A DNA stretch of 64,000 bases from Vermamoeba vermiformis (GCA_045837725.1 JBEWZL010000179.1:124001-188000), one strand, 5' to 3'; positions 46,763 through 59,061 are shown, counted from the stretch's first letter. The notes: a model not told the origin generated them from the letters alone. Program-made: numbers and translations.

Positions 46763-47035
46763 ACCTAGCGGATCCAGATCTCACTTGTTCTATTTATTAT
46801 TTGTGGCTTATGATATGCCTATTATTGATTGAAGTTTTGTAAACATCGATCAGTAGTTGGTGTTCATATACTATGAATTGTAGTTGTACATAAATCCCAA
46901 TATTTCAAATCGAATCTGCTTGACTAAGTCGTTATATCCGTGATCTATATTAGTATTTAATTACATCAATATGTACATGTATATACATTGGGATGAGAGT
47001 TGCGAGTCGTCGTGCTTGTTGGAGGGATAAAGCGA

Positions 47036-47543
47036 TTATTTGTTTTTGTCAGTCTCAATGCTCGATCCTAGTTTGCTTTTTTCCTGAGTAATTCAAATAT
47101 TAATGATAAATAATATATTATTCTATTGTATAACATTAATTTGTATTACAAGCTCATTTGCATTGAAATTGAATTTTAATTTAGAATAAATATTGAGTAA
47201 TTACTGCTATATTTGCCAATATTATAATGCGTGAAAAATATTATTATAGTTATTAATTAATTACCAAATTTTCTTTCATTCGTTGATTCTCGATTTCTTT
47301 GTAGATGACGCTGGGAATCCAACTAGGACGGACTTTACGGCCTAGCATTTCCTTTACAAAGTCCCATTTAAGCAAATAAAATCGTATTAATATGAACCAC
47401 GCTATTAAATTCGATTAGGAGCTGCATCCACGTAATGCAATTTATTCTTTGATCTTACCTCCGCCAGTAATCACCACGAATGACAATATAAGGTACAATA
47501 GCGCTAGCGGAAAGCTCTTATTTCCGTCAGCTGTAGTCTCCAT
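47036..47543 (-). CDS. small single-pass membrane protein, SMIM13-like
   Basis: The ATG at 47543 begins METTADGNKSFPLALLYLIL. A membrane helix (ALLYLILSFVVITGGAWFIL, residues ~13-32) spans the first splice junction. It is followed by IRFYLLKWDFVKEMLG. The G-x-WF-x5-F-x-L-x-K-x2-F-x3-x-LG pattern resembles the metazoan/fungal small protein SMIM13. The basic tail reads KVRPSWIPSVIYKEIENQR. Either it stops three codons into the next intron or a third exon (~47085-47036, KSKLGSSIETDKNK) ends in TAA. The product is ~75-90 residues. Function is unknown in any organism I can name. Confidence 0.55.
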
Positions 47544-47779
47544 ATTGAATGAATTCGAGAGCTGTTGTATTCTCGTCAAAATGTTTTAACAACTGGCAAA
47601 ACTTGCAAGGTTGCTCGTTTGAACTAAAACTGAATAATTCTGTAGCGATACAGGACCATTATGCACTCTCCATATGATTCCATGAGTGGGCAGTTCTTCC
47701 AGTCAACCTTCGGATCGGCCTTTGACTCTGAGTTTTTTATTTACAAGGAGCCAATCAAGGGAGCATTATCAGACAAGAA

Positions 47780-49362
47780 TTACATTACAATACAATTGCG
47801 ATTGTTTGTGGCATTAGTATTGGTGTTATTGTTGCTCAGCTCGTCGTCAATCTCCATTCCATCGCCATCACTCGCGTACGGATTTTTCCGCTTGTATTTT
47901 GACGGCAAACCACGTAGTTCTTCAAAAAATATTCTCCAATCAGGTGATAGGCATTCGTAAGGGTCTTCTACAGGCTTTTCAAGTATTCTGAACTCAAACG
48001 GACCGTTTTGAATCCGCTTCCGATCCTCATCTACTTTCCAATCAAACAGACAGGCAGAAGTGTCTTGGAACTAGTATAAACCGTTAGTATAAGTAATATA
48101 GATGATATTTAACTTACAAAAGGATTTAACTCTACGATTTGAATGGATCCATCGTCAAACACTACAAAATCAACAATGTAATTTTGTTGCGGCACCAAAT
48201 CTTTAATCTTTGCGTGAAATTCCTTGATTTGTTGCTCAATCAACGCTTTTCTCGGCGGCAGATCTTTAAAATACTGCAAGTAACAGTACTGCGACACCGC
48301 ATTCAAACTCTTATTATACACAAAGCCTAATATAAACAGATTAGTAATATTACTATGATTAATATACGATTATTACCTCTAAATTCCATGCTTGCATTCA
48401 TCGGCCGCCATTCTCGAATAATAATATCTAATTTAAACGCGTTTGGAAATTCCAAAGCCCTACGAGATTTTAAGTATATATGCTCGGTATATATTTGATC
48501 CTTGTATTTACCTTTGCAAATCTTCGCGGATTCGTGAGCTTGTCAATAATAGCTGTTAAAGAAAAAAATTAAAAAATCTTTTCAGATTATGAGATCCATT
48601 GATATTATCTTCGAATGAATACGTGCCTCGATGGCTTCACGTCCGTTTTGTACTCGCAGTGCAGTTCTCGATGCTTGGACAAATGCACAGGTGTCTTCAT
48701 TTGGTGATCCATCGCTGTGTTCCAGTTCCTCGAGCAGCGCTTGTTTTAATCGAGCATTGACTACTGACGCCAAGGCATCTTTAGGGCTACGGGCGCGTTA
48801 GTGTTATCGTATAGTGGGGCATGTTATGTAATTACCTTCGTGTGCTGAGTTTGACGAAAGCACATCCATTAAATTTAGTTTTAATTATTGCGTCAATTTC
48901 GTTTATAAACTGCAAAATATTTTAATTAACATTGATTCAATATCTAATATATAATATCTAGCACTTACTCGTTCTATTATTCTTGTATCTTGATCTGATA
49001 GAGATCGTTTTAAACACGCGTCATGCAATATTCGCATTTCTTGTTCTCGTAGTGGAAAAAATTCTGTTCTTGGTGTATAATCTCGAAGAGTATCATACCT
49101 AACATTTATAAAGCTATTAGATGATTCTGTAATTTATTAAATAATAAATTTCTAAATGTTAAATTTTGGAACTGAGCTCCAGGCAATTGAATAATTTTAA
49201 TACGGTCGTTATAATATAGATTATACTATTAAATTACCATGTTTCTATTGCAAAGTCAAAAATATATTTGGTCCTCTGAAAAAAGAACTTATGGCTCTCG
49301 ATCTTCTTTTTAGTTTCTTCACTTATTTCCTCGCCTGGTTCTCCAGGTACCTCTATCTCCAT
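47780..49362 (-). CDS. CDC123: CDC123/D123 eIF2-assembly protein
   Basis: The ATG at 49362 begins MEIEVPGEPGEEISEETKKK. Family segments are seen in order: SPKDALASV, DIIIREWRPMNASMEFRGFV (~48380-48440), SQYCYLQYF and NYIVDFVVFDDGSIQIVELN (~48120-48185, the ATP-grasp metal-binding strand), then FQDTSACLFDWKVDED. The protein is an ATP-grasp factor that joins the eIF2 gamma and alpha subunits and so controls translation initiation. An Asn/Thr-rich tail (NNNTNTNATNNRN) precedes the TAA at 47780-47782. There are about eight exons. Length (~370 residues) is in the family range. It is tandem with the SMIM13-like gene downstream and TRM7 upstream, both minus strand. Confidence 0.86.
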
Positions 49363-49625
49363 ATTATTACGAACAGCTTAATAAATAAATATAGCTGTTG
49401 TCTTCGTGCTGCCGATAATGAAAAAATCTAAAAATATCTCGTTTGCAATCAATGAACTCAATAACGTTAAATTTAATAATGAAAATATATAACAGCCTTA
49501 TCATACAACAGGTCTCATAATTTGCTTCGGCTAATGTATCTACCAAATATAGTAACAATCAATAAACTAGTACTTTCGGTTGGTGTCAAATTCAAATGCT
49601 TTATCTAACAGTGTAATGCTATATA

Positions 49626-51101
49626 TTAATTATTGTTATTATTATTCACATTCTCAACATTGGTGTTGCTCTCTAATTGATTAGTGCGTTGTAATTCAAT
49701 TGCTTTTTTATACGGGGGATTAATAGGCGGCTGTAAAACATCGCGGTGTTTGTATTCCTCGCTAGGATTTAACTATAATGATAATAGTAGTGTCAATTAG
49801 GTGTGATAATCGATAATAAGTGCAAATACGTACTTGAAGGGGATAATTCTGATCTGAATCAAAACCGCTCAAATCGCCGCATGCCACAAACGGCACAACA
49901 ATTCTGTTGGTACCAATCTCTTCGTTTCCAGGGCCTATAATAATATTAACACTGTGCCTCTGCGAATAATATAAAGCACGTACCGTAGCCGTGGTCTAAG
50001 AGCGGATCAATCATCGTGGGGAAAAATCCTTCAGGAGGCGAGTAATTTTGGCCGACAATAAAGGATTCTATTGTAAAACTATTAGTACAGCATTTTAACT
50101 ATTGTTGTTATAGTACCAATGCTCGAGTTACGGCTGCTCTTGGGCTTGACAATAGTGACCATTGGGAAGAATACTTTGAGCTGCGAGTACAGCAATGTGG
50201 TGTCCTTGCCACGGAAAATCTTTGCAACGAATGTGCCACCAGGGCGCAACAAATGTGTGGTCAAATTGAGTGCCTGAAAAGTAATTAGTACGAGTGTGTC
50301 GGGGCATATTGAAGATGTGTTCGTGACTTACAGCAAGCAATAATTGAGCTTGGACGTATTCATCAATGTCGTGCATGCCGGTCACTATAATTATATTGGT
50401 TAATTAGTGGTAAAAACAATTGTTATAATGTGAGGAAGTACCGTCAGGAGCACCGTCGCAAATAACAAGATCTGCCAATTTGCCGTTGAATACATCGATA
50501 ACTGACTTTACGGTCGATAACTTGGTGATATCTCCTTTAATTTGATGCACGCCCTTCAAGGGAGCCATATCTTGAATATCTACACTCACGATCTGCACTT
50601 CAGGATCGCTAAACCAAATAATTATTCATTTGTCTAATCACCGTTAATTATTTTTGTTCGTACTCTTGGTTAGGTTCGTATATTTTTCTGCTCAATACTT
50701 GAGTCCAACTGCCTGGCGCAGCGCACAAATCCACGGCTCGTTTAACGCCTATCATTAACAGAATAATTTTAATAATGCATTAAAAATATTACAATCGTGT
50801 GTACGATTATGATATGATCGAGCGATTCATTATTTTCATCGGTTTAAATTCTGTTTAATTTCGCAGACGCGATCGAGATCCAACGATTCAAAGTTCTTCG
50901 TGCCATTATAACTGTTATTTACTTACCCTCGAATATGTTAAATTTTTCATCAATTTGTAACAGTTTAAAAGCTGATCGTGCTCGCCATCCTTCTTCTTTG
51001 GCTTTTCGATAGAAAATATCCTACACACAACATTATTGCGCATTCATAAACACTACTTAAATATCGACACTCACTCTTTTGTCTTTTGAAGCACGACCCA
51101 T
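49626..51101 (-). CDS. TRM7: tRNA 2'-O-methyltransferase TRM7/FTSJ1
   Basis: The ATG at 51101 begins [10 protein letters not shown], then [20 protein letters not shown]. The SAM-binding motif is [15 protein letters not shown] (~50690-50750). The K-D-K-E catalytic tetrad can be placed: Lys in RARSAFKL, Asp in LVICDGAPD, Lys in [12 protein letters not shown], and Glu in SSIESFIV. This FTSJ enzyme methylates positions 32 and 34 of the anticodon loop in tRNAs such as Phe and Trp. Motifs [16 protein letters not shown] and [11 protein letters not shown] are TRM7-type. The C-terminus is Asn-rich ([13 protein letters not shown]) before the TAA at 49626-49628. There are about eight exons with introns of 50-130 nt. 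Confidence 0.93.
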
Positions 51102-51545
51102 TGTTGCTCGTTGTATTGGATGAAAAAATATTAGATCCCGAAGTTGTGACTGAAGTTTGCTTGCGATTATTAATCAATGACAATACCATCATGAATCATT
51201 AGAAAGCCTGCCATAGTACTCGAACCAAAGGGGTCCTTTGTGTGTTTGGCCGAAAATGAACTGTCACGCGACGTATCAAACCCAACTTTCTTGCGCTTTT
51301 GTTTGTTACAGATCCACTGCCCATGTGATGAGCAACACAATTGCGCGATAATATTTCATTCATATAGTGTACATAGCAACATAACGGGTAAGCCTACAAG
51401 GCCTCGAATTTTCCAACTATGAGAGAGTGACTAATTTTGCACAAATAATGATAAAATTTCCTACGTTAATGCGCGATAAAGATTAATTAAAACTATAATT
51501 TCTTTTAGCCTGTAAATAATAATTAATTATTTTCTTTAGATAAAA
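51102..51545. other. divergent region between TRM7 and the tail-anchored gene
   Basis: These 444 bp separate opposite starts. An open frame of 60 codons from about 51240 has no convincing composition or splice continuation. No RNA gene or repeat was seen. Confidence 0.4.
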
Positions 51546-51779
51546 ATGAGCAGTCAAGACAACCAAGCGTTGTTAGCGCAATCTAATACAAAAAGTATTG
51601 ACAACAAAGCAAATATTAAAGACGAAGAAAGTCTGCTTCCAAAGAAACAAGGGATCGACTGGGAATTTGTTTGGGAAGAAATTAAGTGATATTGTAAATA
51701 CTCAGGTCCTGTCATTATCTTCGTAGCTATTGTAGTAATAGTATGTATATGTGTAATTGTCTTTATGACGAAGAAATAA
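51546..51779 (+). CDS. small tail-anchored membrane protein with an in-frame TGA
   Basis: The ATG at 51546 begins MSSQDNQALLAQSNTKSIDN. The frame runs 47 codons to WEFVWEEIK, then meets TGA at 51687-51689. It continues in the same frame for 29 codons (YCKYSGPVIIFVAIVVIVCI, then CVIVFMTKK) to TAA at 51777-51779. The post-TGA part is a perfect C-terminal membrane anchor with a short basic tail, so the two halves clearly belong together. No GT-AG intron removes the TGA and keeps the anchor in frame. Options are stop read-through, selenocysteine, a recent nonsense mutation, or a sequencing error. Whole, it would be a 77-residue tail-anchored protein. The family is not recognised. Confidence 0.55.
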
Positions 51780-52004
51780 CGAGATCTGAGCTCAACTTTC
51801 CTATCACTTACGAGTTATTGGCTATGACGACGCTCAATATAATCCATTAATAAGGACATTGATGTGCTCTGATAATAGATAACTCAACAATGTAAATAAA
51901 TTATTTTAGTGTTGGTCTTGCAGTGGTATTATTTAAATTAAATTTGGAAAAGAAAAGGAGGAAAAAAGGGGAAAAAAAGGTCAACGGTGTTGTGTCTTGC
52001 GCAG

Positions 52005-55000
52005 TCGTCGATCCACCGCATCTGCACTGGTCAGATCATCGATGGCATTGCTATGGCCGTGAAAGAATTAATTGAAAATAGTATCGATGCAGGAGCTACG
52101 ATGATAGGTAATTATTCATTAAATTGGCAATTTTTACAACAAATTAATATTATATAATTCCTTTTACCCCTTTACTGCATTGCTCAATGTTAAATTAACA
52201 ATATAATAATTAATTATAAATAGAAATAAGAATAAAGGACCATGGAGGAGACTCCGTTGAGGTGGCAGACAATGGCTGTGGTATCGATCCTGAAAATTAC
52301 GCCAATATTGGTAATTATCGATGACGAAGACATGAATCGTATTTAACGCTTTAATATAATAATAGCACGCCTTCATTGTACTTCTAAACTTCAGTCATTT
52401 GAAGATCTGACATCACTGCAATCTTTTGGCTTCAGAGGTGAAGCTCTTAGTGCCCTCGCTGCCCTATCGGAACTCACTATCACTACACGTACTGCCAAAC
52501 AAGCCAAAGCTACTAAACTTACCTTTGATCATCACGGTAGAATAAATTTTATTGCTGGATCCGTTCAAATAATTCCTAATAATTTTTGTAGGTGAATTAC
52601 AGAGTCAAGAAGCTACTAATGGTCGACCAGGCACTACAGTATGCTTCAAAGATTTTTACAAAAATATTCCAGTGCGTTATGCGACCATGCACCAGAACAT
52701 CAAAAAAGAATTCGCGCGCTTGCAGTTCATCATTCAATGCTATGCAATCATTTGCACTAAGATTAAGTTCATAGTATTCCATCAAACGAAGAAAGGGTAC
52801 GTTATTTAATTACTAGAAGTTAAATGCTAATTTTTTTCTAGGAATCGAGTGCGCATTTTACAAACCAACGGAACCTCGTTAAAAGACAATATTAGCTCAG
52901 TATTTGGTCCTCGATTAGTCCAATCAATGGTAGAAATCAAAGATCAAAACGAAATTTGCAGGTAAGTTTTTTGTTGGATCTGTTTTATTCAACGGTACTC
53001 AATTAATCTCTTGCCTATAGTCTGAGTGGCTATGTATTGTCAGGCGATTCATTTACCAAAACAGGAAATAATACGTGGAAGCCGACGACGGGCAATCAAT
53101 GTCAGTTCATATTTATCAACAAACGACCGGTGGACATACCTAAACTCAGCAAGGCTATTGCAGAAGTGTACAAGTCCTTTTTTGGCAAGACAGGACAGCA
53201 AAATCAACCGCCACCGCCAGCTTATGTTATCAACTTTGAACTGCCAACAGACGCGTACGACATTAACATCACACCTGACAAACGCACGGTGATGGTGCAC
53301 CAAGAGAATGAAATCATTGAAGTTGTGCAGCACTTGTTGCATCGCGTGATTGAACCTGCTCAAGGCGCGTATTCAGTGAACCAAGGAGACGATGAGGATC
53401 AAGAACACGAAGATATTTTGGGTGTGGATGACGAGAAAAAATCTGAAACGAAGAGCTCGAAAGAAGAGAAAAATAAAACGAGCGAGAAGAGCAAGGGACA
53501 AAATAAGAACAACAATTCAGGAGACGTTAAAGTACTTAGTCCTGCTGAAGAACGAGCGAATATGATCAATTCACTGAAACAAAAACTGAAGAAAAGTGGC
53601 GAGACGAAGAATGGCGCGAGGAGTAGCGATGAGCCGAAGAGCGACAGCATTGTTGAAAGCATTGTGAACGAAGACAAGAAAAAGAACAAAAAAGACAAGT
53701 TGACATTGAACAGCGACGGAGACTTGAGCGACAGTATTTACAACAACGTCAAAGAAAAATCACCGTCTGCAAAGTCCAAAAAACAATTAAAAATTGCAGC
53801 AGCCGCTTTGCTCGGAGATTCCGAAGACAGTTCAGAAGACGTCATTAGCAAGCTGTTGAAACTTTCGGGCAGCGAGAACTCAGACATTAAGCGGCTGAAT
53901 GAAAGTCAGTCAATGGACTTGAGTGGATTCCAGAGTGGCGGTGACAGCGACGAAGTGATTGATGACTTGAGCAAGTTAGAAGACGACGATCAAGTCGCGC
54001 GTGCAGAACAAGCGAAAAGAATGAAACAACAGTTGTTGTTGAAGACAGCTGTCACTGGTCCCAGTCCCTTCTTTGCCAAGCCCGCCGCGCAAACTAAACA
54101 AGTTGACAAGAGCCAGGACGAGGAAGAAGACTTGTTGAAGAACCCGCCTGTCATGTCAATTGAGGCCCTCGGCAAGGGCTCGAAGAAGAGCAAAGCGTTC
54201 CCTGTTCGATTGCACGCGTCAGCCAGCGAAGGTAGCGAAGAGTCATTGCCAATCGAGGCTAGCGAGTACGCGGCATTTAAGACTGGAAATGTCAAACCTG
54301 CCAAGTTTAAAATCGACAGCAGTGCCACGAGTGAGATGGAAAGCGAAGAAGAGCCACCAGTGGTCAACTTATTTAGACAAAATAAGCTCAAGAATAGCAA
54401 GGACACAACACTCAGTGCCAGCAACGAGTTAAAGAAGAGCAAACAAGAGGACAGATTGAAAATGATCGAGCAGCTCAAGTCCAAAAAGACAGGAAGTGTC
54501 AATAATAGCAGCAGCAACAACACTAATATAAATAATGCGCCGTTGAAATTGAGTGTCACACTGACCGACTCAACAAGTGTCAAAGTCAGTGCAAAAGACA
54601 CTAAGAAATCGAGTGAAAAGAACGAGCCATCTTGCTCACATGACCACGAGCACGATGACAAGGTGGAAGTGATTGAATTCACTGACGGCAATTCTGAAAT
54701 GTTGAAAAAGCATTTCGACTATGAGGCCAGCAATGACGATGAAAGTGATGAAATGAATGCGAACAATAATCAAAATGGATTCAAAACGACTGGATATACC
54801 TTGGACAAAAAAGGGTAAATATGGTTCTCTATTGTATTATTTAAGGTTTACTTGCTAACATTGTGTTCGATCAGCCGACCTGTCGTTGATTTCGAGATTG
54901 GGTATTATACTGAAAAATTCAAAGAAAAACAACGCCAAGCGAGACGCAATGCGAAAAAGAAGGCGCGAGATATGCCTGCAAGAAAATTTTTCACGCGCAT

Positions 55001-55975
55001 GACCAACTCGAGCTCAGATGAAATTGAACGTGAATTAACAAAGCAAATCACAAAAGCTGATTTTGAGAAGATGGAAATTATTGGTCAATTTAACTTGGGC
55101 TTTATCATCGTGAAGCTCGGCAACGATTTGTTCATGGTGGATCAGCACGCTGCGGATGAAAAATACAATTTTGAAGTGTTGCAGACAACGACTAAGATGA
55201 ACTTGCAAAGAATGCTCAAGTAAGGCTATATACATACATATGTATGAACGTGTCCTAATTAATGTTCGAAACAGACCGATGGATCTAGAACTGAGTCCTG
55301 TGGACGAGATGATTGTTATGGATAACTTGGAAGTGTTTCGAGCGAATGGATTTGACTTTCAAATCGATGAAGATGCAGCACCAACACAACGGCTCAAACT
55401 GATTGCTTATCCCTTCAGTAAAAACACAGAGTTCGGCGTGCAAGGTAATAACGTTGTGAGGCTATTCAACATGAAAACTAACGACTCTTATTAGACGTGC
55501 ATGAGATGATTGAGCAGCTCAAAGATCAGCCTGGCAAGATGGTGCGACTGTCGCGTGTCAGTGCCATGTTTGCATCACGTGCTTGTCGCAAGTCTGTCAT
55601 GGTGGGCACACCGTTGAATAAGGATCAAATGAAGAAAGTAAGTAGATCTATACGACTATAATATGGTATTAATGCTATGATCAGATTATCAAGCATATGG
55701 GCACGATGAAGGCCCCGTGGAACTGCCCGCACGGTAGACCAACGATGAGGCACTTAGTGGACCTCAATTTCTTGCCTGGCACGGCCAAACCAGCACCGAA
55801 GAGCAAGCACAAATCAGCATTCCCGATCAGACCTTCAAGCGACTCGACGGGCAGTGACTCGATGGACGAAGATGAAGACTTTGTGTTGGGCAGGAACAAA
55901 CGGAAACGAGATCCGATGGAAGACAGCGACGAGGATGATTTGCGAGATAACAGCAAACGAAGGAGACGATTGTAA
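52005..55975 (+). CDS. PMS2: mismatch-repair protein PMS2 (MutL homolog)
   Basis: The first supported exon begins near 52005 (CAG acceptor) with [20 protein letters not shown]; the initiating exon upstream was not resolved. GHKL ATPase motifs follow: [43 protein letters not shown] and [13 protein letters not shown]. The transducer domain includes [17 protein letters not shown] single ~1.8-kb exon (53021-54815) encodes a very long charged, Ser/Lys-rich linker. The C-terminal endonuclease domain has [14 protein letters not shown], then [12 protein letters not shown] (the DQHAx2Ex4E metal site, ~55140-55175), [12 protein letters not shown] and [14 protein letters not shown]. It pairs with MLH1 to nick DNA during mismatch repair. 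The stop is TAA at 55973-55975 after a charged, basic tail. Confidence 0.94.
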
Positions 55976-56123
55976 ATAATAATGATTGATAGTAAGTTGT
56001 AAATATAAACTCCGTTTATCATGATCACAAGTCCGCACGGCAATTTTCTGCCTTTTCCTCGTCCATTTCGACATAATTTGTATTAATGATAAACACATTG
56101 TAAATATTGTATAAAATATCAAT

Positions 56124-57122
56124 ATGCAAGAGGATATTCATGAAAAGCTGGACCAGGCGCTGGTAGAATATAATAAAACCTTGGATCAGTATCAAGAACT
56201 GCGATCGCAGCTTGGAGACGCCATGAAAAATGTAAATACATTTTATTTAGTACAAATATGAAGTTTGAATTGTTGCAAAGCATATTTCACGCCAGATCTC
56301 CGTCATGAAATATTTAATTAATTAAAAAACTGTAATGAATAATTATTACAATGCTGTTTAATTTCTCGTCTCGAAATATTAAACGATATAACGACAATTA
56401 TATAATTACTATTTGATAGGGTTTTTGGAACTTGTCTCGAGCTAGGAACGCTCTTCCCGCAGGATCTATCAACGAAAAACGCTACCCACCGACCATTGAA
56501 CCAATGGCTACTATTGAGTACGTGCAATTGTATTCTAATTATAGTTGAAATTTACGATGTTTCTTTACGAAAAATGCTGAGCGATCTTACCAATAATGTC
56601 CAACCCTTCAATAAATAGACGCCAATCTCCTTTCCTTCCTCACATTTTCACCAGATTAGACAACACTGGTTCGCATCCGACTTTAAGTTTAATACAAAAA
56701 CCAGCAACCGTCATATCTGAGGCAAGGACTGAAGGAGATGCTGATAGCAATAGAGAGACCAAGAAAGAGAAGGCAAAACCGCTCGATCCCGCGCAGTGGT
56801 TCGCGTACCTGCCTTCACCAGCGCTCAAACAATCTCAAACTAATTTTAAGACAGGTAAGTATACATAATTAATTAAGCCATCGCGATTGATCGGGCCTAC
56901 TATCCTCCTTATTTCCAAAAATGGTGCTTTATACCTTTGTTTTCCAGTCCAACTGTAAAACTAGTGCAATTTAAATATACGGGCCCGCATGCGGTATAAA
57001 TATTAATACGCTTTATTTCCACAGCTATAAATATCATTGTGCAGATCGCGAACATCAGTGTACGGCTCGAGTACTTAGCGGATGAGTACAGCGCCTTACT
57101 AGAGAAAAGCAAACAAATGTAA
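56124..57122 (+). CDS. VMA22: V-ATPase assembly factor VMA22/CCDC115
   Basis: The ATG at 56124 begins MQEDIHEKLDQALVEYNKTL, an N-terminal coiled coil. Exon 2 gives GFWNLSRARNALPAGSINEK, matching the conserved 'G(W/F)xxLSxAR' segment of CCDC115/Vma22. A disordered Glu/Lys linker follows, then DPAQWFAYLPSPALKQSQTN, the second family block ('DPLxWFGxLxPxxLRQAQxxF'). A final coiled coil (ANISVRLEYLADEYSALLEK) ends in TAA at 57120-57122. There are four exons. The protein is an ER-resident chaperone for assembly of the Vo sector of the vacuolar H+-ATPase. Length ~180 residues fits the family. Confidence 0.82.
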
Positions 57123-57294
57123 ATAAAACCACTTTAACTTCAATAGAGGTATGTCATATACAGCGATTTATATAATGAGATTTCACTTCGAAGGATTTTA
57201 TTTACATTGAACTTTTTACATCTGATCAGATCGCAGGAATTTCAATTTCTGTGCCGTATTTTATCGCGGCAAGAAATAAATATTAATATACAAG

Positions 57295-59061
57295 TTAATT
57301 ATTAGTTGACCTAAAGTTCTGCAAGCGAGTTGAATATTCGGCGACTTCGGCGGTGAGCGGATGAGATACCCCGCCCATCTGATTAACGCTAAGTGGTAGC
57401 AGCGCGGGCGAGTAGTGCATAGAAGCATATGAGTGTTGATTCGTTAGTGTATGCGGCTGAACTGCGTACTGGTAGTGTTGATGTTGCGAGGATTGAGTGT
57501 AGCTATCCAGATGCGGCTGTTGCACCGAGTACTGCGGATAATAAGACAAGCCAATAGGCGCTAAAGTAGGCTGTGCTTCGAGAATAGAACTGGTGTAGCT
57601 ATACGGGACTGATTGCGGGAGCTGTCCCGATGATGTAGGAAAGTAGTCGGCTTGCCGTTCAGCCTCAGAGTATTCTTGCCACGTGCGGCTGTCATAGCTC
57701 GCAGGCACAGTGCTATAGTGGTACTGCGGTGCCGAACCGGTGGTTGAATAGTGTTGACGAGTGGCGTGCAAATTGACATTCGTTGCACTATGAAGCGGCG
57801 TGGCGTCAATTTTAATCTTTTTTGGGACTTGCTCTTGCTCCAAGCTCTCAAGGGATCGCTTTCGTGGTTTCGGCAATACGGCAAGCGGAGGACTTTCTTC
57901 GGATGATGAATTTTCTTCCGATTTACCGCTATTTGCCGAGCTTTTCACTAAAACTTTCCTTTCGGTCGGATCATCTTTTACCGAAGCTATTAACGGCGTA
58001 TTCTTGTCCTAAGAATTCAATGTTAGCGTTGATCATGTTAAGAAGATGAAGCGCGCGATCGAACCTGACATTCAGTGCAGACAATGAAAACAAAACTGCC
58101 CGTCGAGTACCCGTAGAGCTCTTCTAAGGGGTTGGAATTTAAGACTGTGCTTCCTTGGGGTGTGTGATTGCTATAAATCGGTAAAAATGTGCGTCAGTAA
58201 ACAACAACGTTTACTCGATCCAAATCGGGAGATTTCTTTGCGAAATTTTGCAATAGAAGGTGGCGTGTATTAGACGCGTGTACTTACAAGCAAAACGCAC
58301 GCGGACATCCAATGCATCTATAAATTTTTCCACGTGAGCTGCTGGTCTTAGCGAAGCAAACGCTGCATTTGTGCGCTGGACAGCCCCTAAGAACGAGTCG
58401 ATCAGTTAAGATCCGCAGAGTACCGCACAAAGCGGTATATATGATTCAAAAGAGCGTGTTTAATATTATTGAACCGAGGTTGACAGCAACTTATGCTCGC
58501 GCGAGTAAGGAGGATCCATTCCCCGGCGTTGTCCGTCAATCCACAATTACTTCGGAAATTCAGCTGATAAAACATTTATCGATTAAAACATACCATCTGG
58601 GTTTAGTAATAACTGTATCTGCTGGTAAGCAGTGCATGTGATAAGAACAAGGGCAGAAACTGCACTTGACAAGCTGGTCATCTGAACCACGACAAGTAAA
58701 ACAGACATTCTGGTGCTGTAGATGGTACTCATTAATACAGGCATTGAATTTTAGATTTCAAAAACGGAAAATCAAGACAATCAGATGTAAAATGGTTGTA
58801 ATTTAACTCTGGTACCATAATTACGCTAGAAGTTCGTAATACTCTGTATAATTTCCACTTACGCCGTTAATTCGCTTTTGTTTGGTTTTATCGGATGCTG
58901 TTCTGCTTCTCTTTTCCTAAAGGTTTAACGTTGTCAGATCGCGTTGCGTTCGTAAGAAAATATCGTTAAAAAGCTTTAATTAGCGGGCTAATACTCTGAA
59001 ACAGATGATTTCGATCGAAGCAGATGATCCGCACCTCTTTACATATCGTTGAAGCCATCAT
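57295..59061 (-). CDS. NSD-like tandem PHD-finger protein without SET domain
   Basis: The ATG at 59061 (MMASTICKE) splices to a basic segment (EKRSRTASDKTKQKR). A PHD finger follows: NVCFTCRGSDDQLVKCSFCP, then CSYHMHCL (~58630-58720). After an intron of about 200 nt comes GCPAHKCSVCFAKTSSSRG and YRCIGCPRAFC (~58290-58385). This is the C5HCH-type partner finger that follows a PHD in NSD methyltransferases. Another exon (TPQGSTVLNSNPLEELYGYS, then FVFIVCTECQ) extends it. The long C-terminal exon is Ser/Tyr/Gln/His-rich and disordered with a short basic segment (PKPRKRS), ending TAA at 57295-57297. It is probably a chromatin reader. No SET or PWWP domain is visible, which sets it apart from NSD proteins. 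Confidence 0.75.

Noticed and set aside
51790-51900. Possible SECIS element downstream of the TGA-interrupted gene
   Set aside because: An ATGA (about 51822) and a GATG (about 51861) are present, but the intervening bases do not form the required helix by eye. No claim is made; a SECIS scanner would decide.
53990-54691. 233-codon minus-strand open frame
   Set aside because: Antisense to the low-complexity PMS2 linker. Leu/Ser-rich composition is the mirror of Lys/Glu/Ser codons, and the PMS2 frame is supported by homology on both sides.
58369-58641. 90-codon plus-strand frame overlapping the PHD gene
   Set aside because: It overlaps the C5HCH exon and an intron of the minus-strand PHD gene. 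No ATG-supported protein-like pattern.
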